Source: Nocardia acididurans
GTDB taxonomy: Bacteria > Actinomycetota > Actinomycetes > Mycobacteriales > Mycobacteriaceae
Direction of reading: 5' to 3'
Length of the DNA: 64,000 nucleotides
Assembly: GCF_016741815.1 (NCBI RefSeq)
Contig: NZ_JAERRJ010000007.1
Location: 248,001 to 312,000, forward strand
Shown here one piece after another: positions 39,014-47,827 of this stretch. Both the position numbers and the translations under genes were made by a program. How positions within the stretch are numbered: the stretch's first letter is position 1; each line of letters opens with the position of its first letter. The notes beneath the pieces were generated by a model. It was given only the letters and a program-made list of their open reading frames with translations, did not search any database and was not told the DNA's origin.

Positions 39014-39979
39014 TCACGCGACCACCTCGTCGGTGCCGACCAGCAGGCGGAAGAGCACCGCCATGCGCATGTGCACGCCGTTGTTGACCTGTTGCAGCAC
39101 AGCTGCTTTGGGGGAATCCGCGACCGCGGAGGCGATTTCCATGCCGCGCAGCATGGGGCCGGGGTGCAGTACCACGGCGTGATCCTCGAGCATGCCCAGG
39201 CGGCGTTCGCTCAGCCCGTAGTTGATCGAGTATTCGCGCGCCGACGGGAAGAAGCCGCCGTTCATACGCTCGGCCTGCACGCGCAGCATCATGACCGCGT
39301 CCGCGCCGGGGAGTTCGGCGTCGAGTGAATGCGAGACCCGCACCGGCCAGGCTTCCACGCCCACCGGCAGCAGGGTGCGCGGGGCCACCAGGACCACTTC
39401 GGCGCCGAGGGTGCTGAGCAGGAAGGCATTCGAGCGCGCCACCCGGCTGTGCAGGATGTCGCCGACCAGCAGCACCCGCTTGCCCTCCAGGTCGCCGAGG
39501 CGCTGCCGCAGCGTCAGCGCGTCCAGCAGTGCCTGGGTGGGATGCTCGTGCGTCCCGTCACCGGCGTTGATGATGGCCGGCCCCGGCCCGTTGTAACCGC
39601 CTGCGGCCCGGTCCATTTCGGCGAACCAGCGCGCGATCTGGTGTGCCGCACCGGAAGCCGGATGCCGCACGATGAGCGCGTCCGCGCCCGCCGCGTGCAG
39701 GGTCAGCGCGGTGTCGCGCAGCGATTCGCCCTTGGAGACAGAGGAACTCGACGCGCTCACATTGATCACGTCGGCGCTCATCCACTTGCCGGCAACCTCG
39801 AAGGAAACCCGGGTGCGGGTGGAGTTCTCGAAGAACACGGTCATGACCGTGCGCCCGCGCAGCGTCGGCAGCTTCTTGACCTCGCGGCCCAGCAGCGCCT
39901 GCTCGAAGCGTTCGGCCTCGTCCAGCAAACCGTTGGCGGCGACCCGATCCAGATCGGTGACCGACAGCAGATGCTTCAC
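39014..39979 (-). CDS. pyrB: Aspartate carbamoyltransferase
   Basis: Catalytic subunit (321 aa) joining carbamoyl phosphate and aspartate. The carbamoyl phosphate loop is FFENSTRTRVSFE; VIRHPASGAAH and NAGDGTHEHPTQALLD follow. No pyrI regulatory subunit is present, as expected outside enterobacteria. The start overlaps the pyrR stop by four bases. Confidence 0.97.
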   Translation of the reverse strand: MKHLLSVTDLDRVAANGLLDEAERFEQALLGREVKKLPTLRGRTVMTVFFENSTRTRVSFEVAGKWMSADVINVSASSSSVSKGESLRDTALTLHAAGADALIVRHPASGAAHQIARWFAEMDRAAGGYNGPGPAIINAGDGTHEHPTQALLDALTLRQRLGDLEGKRVLLVGDILHSRVARSNAFLLSTLGAEVVLVAPRTLLPVGVEAWPVRVSHSLDAELPGADAVMMLRVQAERMNGGFFPSAREYSINYGLSERRLGMLEDHAVVLHPGPMLRGMEIASAVADSPKAAVLQQVNNGVHMRMAVLFRLLVGTDEVVA

Positions 39980-40611
39980 TTGTCCCCCTCCTGACGCAGA
40001 TACACACCGTCACGACCGTCGTGCTCGCGCAGCAGCACGGAGATGTCCTCGGTGCGCGCGGTGGGCACGTTCTTGCCGACATAGTCGGCGCGGATGGGCA
40101 GTTCGCGATGACCGCGATCGATGAGCACCGCGAGCTGCACCGCGCGGGGGCGGCCCAGATCCCGCAGGCCGTCGAGCGCCGAGCGCACGGTGCGGCCCGA
40201 GAAGAGCACATCGTCGACCAGCACCACCAGCGCGTCCTCGATACCGCCCTCGGGGACCGAGGTGCGTTCCAGGGGGCGATGCGGGCGGCTGCGCAGATCG
40301 TCGCGGTAGAGGGTGATGTCCAGGGAGCCCACGGCGGGGCGGATTCCGGAGAACTCTTCGATGCGTCCGGCCAGACGAGTGGCGAGAGTGGTTCCGCGCG
40401 TGGGGATTCCGATGAGCACGACGCGCCCGTGCGAGGCGTCGGCGGAATCGAGGGCGGTCTTCTCGATGATCTGGTGCGCCATGCGCGCGATGGTCCGGCC
40501 GACATCCGAATCGGAAAGCAGCTCGCGACCGGCCTCGACCTGTTCGGGATCGTGCCGCTGCGAGTATTCGCCAGCGCTCGACTTGGCGGCCCCGTCTTCG
40601 GGCACAGCCAT
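39976..40611 (-). CDS. pyrR: Pyrimidine operon regulator PyrR
   Basis: RNA-binding regulator with uracil phosphoribosyltransferase fold (211 aa). The PRPP loop is VLVDDVLFSGRTVRSAL; IGIPTRGTTLA and the C-terminal VPTARTEDISV also fit. It should bind the pyr mRNA leader when UMP is high. ATG at 40611 has a full AAGGAGG; the frame is open to 40671 but that region is the regulatory leader. First gene of a coupled pyrR-pyrB-pyrC-membrane gene-carA-carB-pyrF operon. Confidence 0.96.
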   Translation of the reverse strand: MAVPEDGAAKSSAGEYSQRHDPEQVEAGRELLSDSDVGRTIARMAHQIIEKTALDSADASHGRVVLIGIPTRGTTLATRLAGRIEEFSGIRPAVGSLDITLYRDDLRSRPHRPLERTSVPEGGIEDALVVLVDDVLFSGRTVRSALDGLRDLGRPRAVQLAVLIDRGHRELPIRADYVGKNVPTARTEDISVLLREHDGRDGVYLRQEGDK

Positions 40612-40618
40612 GCCGACC

Positions 40619-40652
40619 TCCTTCCCCGCCTCACCGGACGGTCCGTTAAAGG
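40619..40652 (-). promoter_or_regulatory. PyrR-binding RNA loop overlapping pyrR ribosome binding site
   Basis: Read on the minus strand from 40652, the leader has CCUUUAACGG, then GUCCGGUGAGGC, then GGGGAAGG. The central part fits the known PyrR-binding consensus UCCNGNGAGG, and the flanking CCUU/AAGG can close the stem. The 3' side merges with the AAGGAGG of pyrR. Binding would block translation initiation, as described for mycobacterial pyr operons, rather than act through a terminator. Confidence 0.75.
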
Positions 40653-40864
40653 ATGTCTTTTCGACTGGCAACCCTAGCAGCGCCGGAGAACGCCGCCGTC
40701 ACCGCACCCCCGCGGCAATCGCCCCGGCGACCAGCGCACCTGCAGATTCAGCACGATGTGCGCGACCGGCCCCGAGCAGAGTGTCAGCTATCTCACAGCT
40801 ATGATCCGATTCGTTTGGTTTGCATCTGTTCCACCGCCATCAGTCGATGCTGGGAGGATCTTCG

Positions 40865-41926
40865 ATGAACAAACCGCTGGTCTGGGCGATCGCCGCCGCG
40901 CTCGTCATCGCCGGGCCACTCGTGGGCGTCGCGGTCCGCAGGCTCGTCGACCGCCTCGCCGCCAAGCTGTCGAGCGATACCCGGGCCGTGCATCGCATGA
41001 CCTTCGGCCTGCTGCGTGATCTCGCGGTGCCGGTCTGCTCCCTGGGCGGCCTGACCCTCGCCCTGGCCCTGCCGACCGGGCTGCCGTTCTCACCGCGCAC
41101 CGTCCATCAGATGCTGGAGGCGGCGCTGCTGCTCGCCATCACCTTCTCGGTGGCGCGGCTCGCGGCCGAGGTGGTGACCACCGTGGCGCGGCGGCTGACC
41201 GGCATCTCCGGCTCGGTCAGCCTCTTCGGCACCATCACGCGCGTGGTGGTCTTCGTGCTCGGCGTGCTGATCACCCTGGACAGCGTCGGCGTGAAGATCA
41301 CCCCGCTGCTGGGCGCTCTCGGTATCGGCGCACTGGCCATCGCCCTGGCGCTGGAGGGCACGCTGGCGAATCTCTTTGCGGGCGTGCACATTCTGGCATC
41401 GAAGACGGTGAACCCCGGGGATTTCGTGAAGCTCGACACCGGCGAGACCGGCTGGATCTCCGATGTGAACTGGCGGACCACCACCATCCAGGACATCCCG
41501 GGAAACTTCATCATCGTGCCGAACCGCAAGTTCGCCGAGGCCATTCTCACCAACTACCACCGCCCGGAACAGGATATGGCCGTGCTGGTCGAGGTGAGCA
41601 CCAGCTACGGCAGCGACCTCGAACATGTGGAATCGGTGACCATGGACGTAGCGCGGCGAGTGATGAAGGAACTCGACTGCGGATTCGCCGGGGCCGATCC
41701 GCGCGTCCGCTTCCACACCTTCGGCGACTCCGGCGTCGAGTTCCGCGTCGTGCTGCGCACCCGCCACTACGAGGACCAATACCTCTTGATCAGCGAATTC
41801 ATCAAAGCCCTGCACCGCCGTTACCGGGAGGAAGGCATCGTCTTCCCCTTCCCGACGCGCGTACTCGAATTCGCTCCGGACAGCGAGCGTGGATCCCGTT
41901 TGCTGGCAGGTCTTCATACACCGTAA
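40865..41926 (+). CDS. MscS-family mechanosensitive channel
   Basis: Small-conductance mechanosensitive channel (353 aa) that releases solutes on osmotic downshock. Four hydrophobic segments precede the pore helix GALGIGALAIALALEGTLANLFAGVHI, with alternating Gly/Ala. A beta domain follows (VNPGDFVKLDTGETGWISDVNWRTTTI in outline) and a C-terminal alpha/beta domain. ATG at 40865 is preceded by GGGAGGATC. Stand-alone gene. Confidence 0.9.
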   Translation: MNKPLVWAIAAALVIAGPLVGVAVRRLVDRLAAKLSSDTRAVHRMTFGLLRDLAVPVCSLGGLTLALALPTGLPFSPRTVHQMLEAALLLAITFSVARLAAEVVTTVARRLTGISGSVSLFGTITRVVVFVLGVLITLDSVGVKITPLLGALGIGALAIALALEGTLANLFAGVHILASKTVNPGDFVKLDTGETGWISDVNWRTTTIQDIPGNFIIVPNRKFAEAILTNYHRPEQDMAVLVEVSTSYGSDLEHVESVTMDVARRVMKELDCGFAGADPRVRFHTFGDSGVEFRVVLRTRHYEDQYLLISEFIKALHRRYREEGIVFPFPTRVLEFAPDSERGSRLLAGLHTP

Positions 41927-41948
41927 ACCGATGTGCGATGCTCGGAGG

Positions 41949-42827
41949 GTGAGCAACGAAGCCGACTTCACCGAACCCGCCCGCGTCACCTTCGCCGGGC
42001 ACGGCGGTATCGAGATCGCGGGCGAGCGCTGGGGACCCCAGGACGGACCGCTGGTCGTATTCCTACACGGGGGCGGGCAGACCCGGCACTCCTGGAAGGA
42101 CTCCGGGTTGGCCCTGGCCAAAGCCGGGATGCACGCCGTCCTGCTCGACGCGCGCGGGCACGGCGACAGCGACTGGGCGACCGACGGCGACTACCGACGC
42201 GACGCCATGGTCGGCGATCTGCTCAGCGTGCTGGCGCAGCTCGGCAGGCCGGCGTTCGTGGTGGGCGCGAGCATGGGCGGTATCACCGGACTGCTCGCCA
42301 CCGCCGAACCCGAAGCGGCCGAACGGATCACCGGACTCGTCCTCGTCGACGTGGTGCCGCGGCCCGAACGCGCCGGAGTGGAACGGGTGCTGACCTTCCT
42401 CAGCAGTAATCCCGAGGGCTTCGCCAGCCTCGAGGAGGCCGCCGACGCCGTCGCCGCCTACCTGCCGCACCGCCGCCGCCCGCGCAATCCCGAAGGGCTG
42501 CAACGCAATCTGCGGCAGCGCCCGGACGGACGCTGGTACTGGCACTGGGATCCGGCCATGATGGCCCGCAGCGGCGTCGGCGAGGACATCGACTTCAACA
42601 GCGAGGTCCTCGAGGCCGCCGCGCGGAACCTGCGCATCCCCGTGCTGCTGGTGCGCGGTGCGCTGTCGGACGTGGTCAGCGAGGAGGGCGTGGCCGCCTT
42701 CCGCGCCCTGGTTCCCGCGGCCGACTACATCGAGATCGGCAGCGCCGCCCACACCGCGGCCAGCGACGCCAATGACGAATTCACCGACGCGGTGGTCGAT
42801 TTCGTGCGGTCCCGGTTGCAGGGCTGA
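41949..42827 (+). CDS. Alpha/beta hydrolase
   Basis: Cytosolic serine hydrolase (292 aa). The oxyanion turn is VVFLHGGGQTRHSW, the nucleophile elbow VVGASMGGITG and the catalytic His lies in GSAAHTAASD near the C-terminus. DARGHGDSDWA is typical of epoxide hydrolase/haloperoxidase-like members. The start could be GTG at 41949 or ATG at 41931. Substrate unknown. A perfect terminator hairpin follows. Confidence 0.87.
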   Translation: MSNEADFTEPARVTFAGHGGIEIAGERWGPQDGPLVVFLHGGGQTRHSWKDSGLALAKAGMHAVLLDARGHGDSDWATDGDYRRDAMVGDLLSVLAQLGRPAFVVGASMGGITGLLATAEPEAAERITGLVLVDVVPRPERAGVERVLTFLSSNPEGFASLEEAADAVAAYLPHRRRPRNPEGLQRNLRQRPDGRWYWHWDPAMMARSGVGEDIDFNSEVLEAAARNLRIPVLLVRGALSDVVSEEGVAAFRALVPAADYIEIGSAAHTAASDANDEFTDAVVDFVRSRLQG

Positions 42828-42837
42828 CACCGGCGCA

Positions 42838-42863
42838 CCCGCCGGACCTCGTCGTCCGGCGGG
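42838..42863. terminator. Bidirectional terminator hairpin
   Basis: Perfect 10-bp stem CCCGCCGGAC (42838-42847) with GTCCGGCGGG (42854-42863), 6-base loop, between the convergent hydrolase and formamidase genes. Confidence 0.8.
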
Positions 42864-42869
42864 GCCGCC

Positions 42870-44123
42870 TCAGCGGGCGGCGTGCGGCGCACCGACACCC
42901 GGGTCGATGCGCACCGGACCGTCGGCGGTCGGCGTGATCGGGAAATCGAAGATGGCCGTGGGGATATAGACGGTGGCACACGAGTTCGGAATGTCCACCA
43001 CCCCGGAGAACCGTCCCTCGATCGGCGCGGCCCCCAGCAGCAGGTACGCCTGCTCGCGGCTGTACCCGAAGTGGGTGAGGTAGTCGATGGCGTGCAGGCA
43101 CGCGCGTTCGAACGCCAATTGCGAGTCCAGATACCGCTGTTCGCCGTCGAGGGTGACCGACGTGCCGGAGAAGGCCAGGAACTCCGAGTAGACCGGCCCC
43201 TCGTTGCCGGGCAGGAACACCGCGTTCTCGTGCACGCCGTACAGCTGCATGCCGTTCTTGATCACATCGACCCGCAGATCGATGAAACCGCCCATTTCGA
43301 TTGCGCCGCAGAAGGTTATCTCGCCGTCGCCCTGCGAGAAGTGCAGATCGCCCACCGACAGATTCGCGCCCGGCACGAACACCGGATAGAAGACCCGGCT
43401 GCCCCGGGTGAGGTTCTTGATGTCCTGATTGCCGCCGTTCTCCCGGGGCGGCGCGGTGCGGGCGGCCTCGGCGGCGATGCGGTCGTACTCCGGACCCGCG
43501 AGGGAACCCAGGATGGCGTCGCGCGGTTCGGGCGGCAGCGCCAGCGGCGGCACCCGTTCGGGATCGGTGGCGATGAGCGCGGCCTCGCGAGTGTTCCAGG
43601 TACTCAGCAGATCCGCCGAGGACGCGGTACCCATCAACCCCGGGTGCATGATGCCGGTGAACTTCACCCGCGGAATATGGCGTGAGGTGGTGGTGTGCCC
43701 GCTGAAGTCCCAGATGGCCTTGTAGGCGTCCGGGAAATGCTCGGTGAGGAAGCCGCCGCCGTTGTCGGTCGGGAAGATGCCGGTGTAGCCCCAGCCCTGG
43801 CCGGCCAGGGGACCCGAATCCTCCTGCGGGATGGGGCCGATATCGAGAATGTCGACGATGAGCAGGTCACCGGGTTCCGCGCCCGCCACCGCGAAGGGAC
43901 CGGACAGGCAGTGCACGGTGGTGAGCGGTGCGTCGCGCACATCCTCGGCGCTGTCGTCGTTGCGGATCGCGCCGTCGAACCATTCCCGCACGTGCACCCG
44001 GAATTCGGTGCCGGGCGTGACGGTGGCGACGGGCGCGATATCGGGGTGCCAGCGATTGTGGCCGACGAACTTCTGGTCGGCGAACCGCTTGGTCGAGTCG
44101 AGCGGGAAGATCAATTCGGGCAT
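42870..44123 (-). CDS. fmdA: Formamidase/acetamidase
   Basis: FmdA/AmdA-type amidase (417 aa) that hydrolyses formamide or short amides to the acid and ammonia. Motifs are FVGHNRWHPDIAPVATV, GDLLIVDILDIGP, HPGLMGTA and FCGAIEMGGF. The zinc-ribbon gene fmdB follows upstream on the same strand 15 bp away, the known pairing. It provides nitrogen from amides, presumably when the amide sensor gene nearby signals substrate. Confidence 0.93.
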   Translation of the reverse strand: MPELIFPLDSTKRFADQKFVGHNRWHPDIAPVATVTPGTEFRVHVREWFDGAIRNDDSAEDVRDAPLTTVHCLSGPFAVAGAEPGDLLIVDILDIGPIPQEDSGPLAGQGWGYTGIFPTDNGGGFLTEHFPDAYKAIWDFSGHTTTSRHIPRVKFTGIMHPGLMGTASSADLLSTWNTREAALIATDPERVPPLALPPEPRDAILGSLAGPEYDRIAAEAARTAPPRENGGNQDIKNLTRGSRVFYPVFVPGANLSVGDLHFSQGDGEITFCGAIEMGGFIDLRVDVIKNGMQLYGVHENAVFLPGNEGPVYSEFLAFSGTSVTLDGEQRYLDSQLAFERACLHAIDYLTHFGYSREQAYLLLGAAPIEGRFSGVVDIPNSCATVYIPTAIFDFPITPTADGPVRIDPGVGAPHAAR

Positions 44124-44138
44124 CGATGCCTCCTCGGA

Positions 44139-44417
44139 TCAGTTGCGGGGGAGCTTGCGGTGCAGCGGATTTCGGCTGACGGGACGGCGTGCGCCGGGTG
44201 GTGGCGCCGCCACTACCGCCGGTTCGGACGCGGTGCGGGCGGTGCTGTCGAGCAGTCGCATGGCGGTGGTGCCGCCGTGCAGCAGCGCCCCGCCGCCGGG
44301 GCGACGCCGGGCCGGTTGCGCGCAGGTCGGGCACGCCACCGCGTCGGGGACGGTGGCGAGGGGATGGAAGCCGTCGAAGTCGCCGCAGTCTCGGCAGCGA
44401 AAGTCGTAGCGGGGCAA
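44139..44417 (-). CDS. fmdB: FmdB-family zinc-ribbon protein
   Basis: Small protein (92 aa) with a zinc ribbon in MPRYDFRCRDCGDFDGF and VACPTCAQPARR (two CxxC pairs). The C-terminal half is disordered and Ala/Pro/Arg-rich. FmdB-type proteins are found with formamidases and may regulate them or help their maturation. First gene of the fmdB-fmdA unit. Confidence 0.85.
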   Translation of the reverse strand: MPRYDFRCRDCGDFDGFHPLATVPDAVACPTCAQPARRRPGGGALLHGGTTAMRLLDSTARTASEPAVVAAPPPGARRPVSRNPLHRKLPRN

Positions 44418-44529
44418 CGGGTCACCTCCGGCATCGGACCCAGAATATTTTCATCCGGGTATATTTCATTTGCCCCACAATACAAAGCGAGGCCGGTCTC
44501 ACAGTGGAAACCGGCGGATTAATTGCCTG

Positions 44530-45612
44530 TTACGAGAGCTCGGCCCGGACCTCGAAGCGCAGCAGGTCGGCGCCCGCGACGTACACCGGCTGCGTGGTGT
44601 GCGCGCCCCGCACCCGGACCTCGCCGCGTGGACCGTGATAGGTGACCCGGGACGCGCCGGATTCGATGGCGCGCAGATCCAGACTCCGGGCGCTGTCGGC
44701 CAGCGCCGCGAACAGCAGCAGGCCCTCGTAGCAGGATTCGCCGATATTGTTCAGGGCCGGGGCGATCGCGCCGAACCGCTCGGCGTAGCGGCTGCCGAAG
44801 GCCATACTCTCCGGCGAAACGATGCTCTCGAAATAGCCGCAGGCCGTGAACAATCCGCGGGCGCTGTCCGGACCGCCCGCGTACAGCACATCCTCACCGA
44901 TCATCATGCTCAGCCGCACCCGGTGCTCATCCAGACCCGCGGCCGCGAAGGCCCGATTGAAGGCGGCGCAGTCCGCGCCGACCATGAACAACAGCACACC
45001 GGTCGCGGTGGACTCACCGATCAGGCGCAGCGCGGGCGCGAAATCCCTTCCGCCCAAAGGCACGAACGCCGAGCCGACGACCTCGATATCGGTGCCGTGA
45101 CTGAATTCCACGGTGGCGCGGGCGGTTTCCCGCGGCCACACGTAATCGTTGCCGATCACACACCAGCGGCGGATGCCGAACTCCGCGCGCATCCAGCGCA
45201 GCGCCGGAAACAGTTGCTGCTCCGGGGTTTCCCCGACCATGTAGACCCCGTCACCGCTCTCACCGCCCTCGTAGAAGGTGGTGTACACATACGGCACCCG
45301 CCCGGCGGTCCGCGGGGTGATGACCTTGCGGGCGTTGGACAGATGCCAGCCCACCACCCCGTCCACGAGGCCGCGCGAGACCATGTCGTCGATGCGCGCC
45401 GCCAGCAGCGGCAGCGGCGCACCGGCGTCGACGGGATGCAGGCGCACACGGCGATCCAGAATGCCGCCCGCCGCGTTGATATCGGCGAGTGCGAGTTCGG
45501 CGCAGGCCTCCGCGGACGGGCCGAACATGCCCGCCGGACCGCTCAGCGGAACCACCAGGGCGATGTCCACCGTCTCGCGGGAGGTGTTCGGGCTTCGGGC
45601 GGCCACGGACAT
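44530..45612 (-). CDS. AmiC-like amide-binding protein
   Basis: Type I periplasmic-binding-protein fold (360 aa) related to AmiC and FmdD, which bind short amides or urea. Typical strings are ALVVPLSGPAGMFGPS, INAAGGILDRRVRL and PYVYTTFYEGGESGDGVYMVGETPEQQL in outline. There is no signal peptide and no lipobox, so it should act in the cytoplasm as a sensor like AmiC, not as a transporter subunit. ATG at 45612 is chosen; two GTGs lie just before it. It is divergent from a MarR-type gene and points toward the fmd genes 113 bp downstream. Confidence 0.85.
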   Translation of the reverse strand: MSVAARSPNTSRETVDIALVVPLSGPAGMFGPSAEACAELALADINAAGGILDRRVRLHPVDAGAPLPLLAARIDDMVSRGLVDGVVGWHLSNARKVITPRTAGRVPYVYTTFYEGGESGDGVYMVGETPEQQLFPALRWMRAEFGIRRWCVIGNDYVWPRETARATVEFSHGTDIEVVGSAFVPLGGRDFAPALRLIGESTATGVLLFMVGADCAAFNRAFAAAGLDEHRVRLSMMIGEDVLYAGGPDSARGLFTACGYFESIVSPESMAFGSRYAERFGAIAPALNNIGESCYEGLLLFAALADSARSLDLRAIESGASRVTYHGPRGEVRVRGAHTTQPVYVAGADLLRFEVRAELS

Positions 45613-45668
45613 CACCACCGTAATGCTTGCAAATGAAAACGGATCTCACGGCGTTGTACAGTGCTGAC

Positions 45669-46106
45669 GTGGACGATAGCACCGCGCTCGGCGCACTGGA
45701 CGATCTGGCGCGACTGGTGCGACGCGCCTCGCAGGAACTGGATCGGGCCATCGCCGGATGCCTCGGCGAAACCTCGGTCGGCCGCTGGCATGTGCTGCAC
45801 GCGGTCGCCGGCGGCGCGGGGCTGTCCATGTCGCAGCTCGCCGATGCCACACTGCTCAACGCGGCCACGCTCACGCGGCTGATCGACGCCATGATCGCCG
45901 ACAATCTGGTGCACCGGAAGGTGGACGACACCGACCGGCGGCGTGTCCTGGTCTTTCCGACGCGCCGCGGGGTGCTGACCCACCGGGTCATGGCCGAGGC
46001 GCTCACCACGGGCGGGCTCACCGGGCTCGCCGGCAACGCCGGGCTGTCGAAATCCCTTACCGCACTGGTGGATCGGATCTCGGCCACGGAACCCGCGGCG
46101 CTGTAG
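45669..46106 (+). CDS. MarR-family regulator
   Basis: Winged-helix regulator (145 aa). The recognition region is GLSMSQLADATLLNAATLTRLIDAMIADNLVHR and the wing is DDTDRRRVLVFPTRRG, both typical of MarR. GTG at 45669 leaves a 56-bp divergent promoter region and is preceded by TACAGT, suggesting a leaderless transcript. An in-frame ATG at 45633 would leave almost no promoter. It probably controls the amide-sensor/formamidase genes. Confidence 0.82.
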   Translation: MDDSTALGALDDLARLVRRASQELDRAIAGCLGETSVGRWHVLHAVAGGAGLSMSQLADATLLNAATLTRLIDAMIADNLVHRKVDDTDRRRVLVFPTRRGVLTHRVMAEALTTGGLTGLAGNAGLSKSLTALVDRISATEPAAL

Positions 46107-46139
46107 GCGAATACCGCTACCGGCGATCCGAGCCCGGGG

Positions 46140-46739
46140 TCAGTTCTCCCCCATCGTCCGATCGAGCAGGCGGTCCAGCAGCACCTCCGCCTGCTCCCGG
46201 GTGGCCATCCCCGCCAGCACGCCCTGGGTGATCCCCGATGTCGCGACGACGATCAACTCGGCGTCGAGTTCCGCTGTGTCACCGGACTTTCCGTCGCCCC
46301 GATAGCGCCGGATCTGTTCCGCGTACGCGGTGATCAGCCAGCGCACCGGGCCGACGCGCTCCGCCACGCTCAGCCCCGCGCCCTCCAGGGCCGCGGCATG
46401 GAAGGCAGCCAGGACGAGGGCGTCCTCGTGCCCGGCGTCGTCGAGGGGCATCACCACCGTGCAGACGGCGCGCACGAATTCGCGAGGCTCCGGATCCACA
46501 CCCAATGCGGTGAGGCGCTGGGCCATTCGCACCCCGGAGTCCTCGACGACGGCCCGGAAGGTGGCGGCCAGCAGTTCGCTCTTGGTGCCGAAGTAGTACT
46601 GGATCAGCCGCACCGAGATCCCCGCCGCGGCCGCGATGGACTGGAAGGTCGCCGCATCCATGCCGCCCCCGGCGATGACCTTCCGGGCCACGGTGGTGAT
46701 CTCGCGCCGCCTCTGATCGTGATCCACCAAGCGGGGCAT
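46140..46739 (-). CDS. TetR-family regulator
   Basis: TetR repressor (199 aa) with helix-turn-helix ATFQSIAAAAGISVRLIQYYFGTKSELL and a TetR_C_6-like C-terminal domain. ATG at 46739 has CAGGAGA upstream; the frame is open to 46901 but crosses the operator. It is divergent from an alpha/beta hydrolase gene, with a perfect palindrome between them. Confidence 0.9.
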   Translation of the reverse strand: MPRLVDHDQRRREITTVARKVIAGGGMDAATFQSIAAAAGISVRLIQYYFGTKSELLAATFRAVVEDSGVRMAQRLTALGVDPEPREFVRAVCTVVMPLDDAGHEDALVLAAFHAAALEGAGLSVAERVGPVRWLITAYAEQIRRYRGDGKSGDTAELDAELIVVATSGITQGVLAGMATREQAEVLLDRLLDRTMGEN

Positions 46740-46802
46740 GGCCTGCGTCTCCTGTCTCATCGATGACCGCGAAAGTCTCGATGGTACGCCCATATCAATT
46801 TC

Positions 46803-46820
46803 ATGATACGTTCGTATCAT
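46803..46820. promoter_or_regulatory. Putative TetR operator
   Basis: ATGATACG (46803-46810), TT, CGTATCAT (46813-46820): a perfect 8-bp inverted repeat in the divergent promoter region of the TetR and hydrolase genes. A weaker related half-site (GGTACGCCCATATCA) lies about 20 bp to the left. Confidence 0.7.
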
Positions 46821-46851
46821 TAACAATCGGACGCATACGGAGGGGTTGGCC

Positions 46852-47742
46852 ATGGCCAAGATCGGGAAGTGGAAGAGCGACGCCGCGAAGGCGAAGGCCA
46901 TGCGAATCTACGATTCGCTCGAGGAACTGCAGCCCGTGGCGTCGACCGGATTCGACGTCGCCACCTCGTACGGCAGCACACGGGTGCGCAAGTTCGGGTC
47001 GGATCCGCGGACTCCCCTGGTGCTCTTCCACCCGATGGGCGGAAACGGCCTGTGCTGGTACCCGATCATCGAGCAGCTGGCCGCGGAACGAACGGTCTAC
47101 GCACTCGACACCATCGGTGCGCCGGGCCGCAGCGAACAGACCCGGCCCATCACCGCGGCCGCCGACTACGCGGCCTGGATCGAGGACGCGCTGGCCGCCC
47201 TCGGCCTGGAACAGGCCCACCTACTCGGCTACTCCGACGGCGCGTGGCGGGCGAGCATGGCCGGGGTGCACAGCTCGCGCCGCCTCGCCAGCCTGACACT
47301 CGTCGAACCGGGGGCCGGCATCGTGAAGCCGTCGTGGCGGCTGCTGCTGCGGATGATCCGGGTCGGCGTGAACCCGACTCCGGAGAAGCTGCGGCGGTTC
47401 AGCGCGTGGTTCATGCCCGGCGTGGAGCTGTCCGAGGTGGAGATCGAAGGCTCGCTCGCCGCGCTCGGATACCGGCCGCGCACACCATGGCCCGCACCGC
47501 TCGAAGACGCCGAGCTGCAATCGATCACAGCACCGACGCTGGTCGTCTACGGCTCCGAATCGGTGTTGCTGAAGGATGCCGAGACGGCCCGCGCGCGAGT
47601 GCGCCTGATTCCCGGCGCGGAGTTCGAACTCGTACCCGGCGGGGGCCACGGGCTCCTGTTCCAGGACTCGCACAAGGGCGTGGTCCTGGCGCGCGTCTTC
47701 GACTTCATCGCACAGCACGATCAGGCCGAACTCGCGCACTGA
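46852..47742 (+). CDS. Alpha/beta hydrolase under TetR control
   Basis: Serine hydrolase-like protein (296 aa). The oxyanion turn is VLFHPMGGNG, with Pro where His-Gly is usual. The nucleophile elbow is LLGYSDGAW (GxSxG), the Asp region LVVYGSESVLL and the His VPGGGHGLLF. ATG at 46852 has GGAGGGG upstream. Divergent from TetR with a shared palindromic operator, so it is probably induced by its substrate. Substrate unknown. Confidence 0.86.
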   Translation: MAKIGKWKSDAAKAKAMRIYDSLEELQPVASTGFDVATSYGSTRVRKFGSDPRTPLVLFHPMGGNGLCWYPIIEQLAAERTVYALDTIGAPGRSEQTRPITAAADYAAWIEDALAALGLEQAHLLGYSDGAWRASMAGVHSSRRLASLTLVEPGAGIVKPSWRLLLRMIRVGVNPTPEKLRRFSAWFMPGVELSEVEIEGSLAALGYRPRTPWPAPLEDAELQSITAPTLVVYGSESVLLKDAETARARVRLIPGAEFELVPGGGHGLLFQDSHKGVVLARVFDFIAQHDQAELAH

Positions 47743-47789
47743 CCATCGCGGACACCCGACCGGCGCTTCGACTACGACGTCCGATTCAC

Positions 47790-47805
47790 GCGAACGTATG
47801 TTCGA
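47790..47805 (+). promoter_or_regulatory. LexA (SOS) box upstream of alkB-like gene
   Basis: GCGAAC-GTAT-GTTCGA matches the actinobacterial LexA site TCGAAC-N4-GTTCGA at 11 of 12 defined positions. It lies 22 bases before the ATG of the dioxygenase gene, so that gene is probably DNA-damage inducible. Confidence 0.7.
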
Positions 47806-47827
47806 TCGCCGTGGTAGGTTCGGCGGC

